In this document: in pieces, positions 39,245-39,248 of the stretch
How positions within the stretch are numbered: the stretch's first letter is position 1
How the letters are laid out: each line of letters begins with the position of its first letter
Source: CAYNFT01 sp964396535
GTDB lineage: Bacteria; Chloroflexota; Dehalococcoidia; Dehalococcoidales; UBA2162
Assembly (NCBI GenBank): GCA_964396535.1
Contig: CAYNFT010000008.1
Location: 1-39,248 of the forward strand
DNA: 39,248 bases
Direction of reading: 5' to 3'
Translations under genes and position numbers: made by a program
The notes under the pieces: model-generated
The model's input: only the letters and a program-made list of their open reading frames with translations
Told to the model about the DNA's origin: nothing
Databases searched by the model: none

Positions 39245-39248
39245 TAGA

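Overview
The window looks like a single-scaffold piece of an anaerobic bacterium, most likely a member of the Chloroflexota (class Dehalococcoidia or a close relative). This is an inference from gene content: an LL-diaminopimelate aminotransferase route to lysine, an aspartate carbamoyltransferase carrying its own zinc domain, desulforedoxin-type iron proteins, FeoAB ferrous iron uptake, and many TTG/GTG starts. There is no rRNA or tRNA to confirm it. The window is an assembly: ten N bases (26859-26868) sit inside gatA.

Left part (1-9.7 kb): a small membrane protein, a methyltransferase, the minus-strand group dapF-dapL-VOC-hflX, divergent thrC, an MFS carrier, folE with a clear terminator, and two very small tandem desulforedoxin genes. 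Next comes a minus-strand pyrimidine operon, pyrR-pyrB-pyrC-(HEPN-like gene)-pyrK-yjbQ. It has a strong promoter and a textbook PyrR-controlled attenuator in which the terminator stem also carries the pyrR ribosome binding site. pyrD and carAB are not in the window.

Middle part (15-25 kb): a minus-strand SDR oxidoreductase whose promoter is a near-copy of the pyrR promoter; a plus-strand set of two MaoC-type hot-dog proteins and two SDRs (acyl-CoA or hydroxyacyl chemistry is the best guess), one SDR holding a glycine/proline repeat; then a minus-strand purine salvage group, hpt-PHP-ade, with a rhomboid protease nearby; and a plus-strand membrane protein built of three internal repeats.

Right part (25-39 kb): nfeD-like gene, gatC, a CDF-like transporter, gatA, then a long plus-strand series including an Lrp/AsnC regulator, an aminotransferase, purM (apparently starting at ATT), a methyltransferase, a stand-alone IMP cyclohydrolase domain (purH N-terminal part), and two nicotinate salvage genes. 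After a lipoprotein and a PrsW-like membrane protein comes a Fur-feoA-feoB iron module with a promoter and a perfect palindromic operator.

The most striking unexplained structure is a dispersed 80-110 bp double-hairpin element (six recognisable copies and three relics). Copies sit next to single accessory genes that interrupt otherwise ordinary operons: the HEPN-like gene inside pyr and the methyltransferase between purM and purH, the latter bracketed by two direct copies. One copy abuts, and seems to have cut off, the 5' end of ade. The distal end of the element, GGGGGTGAGGT, lies just where a ribosome binding site is needed for the following gene in several cases.
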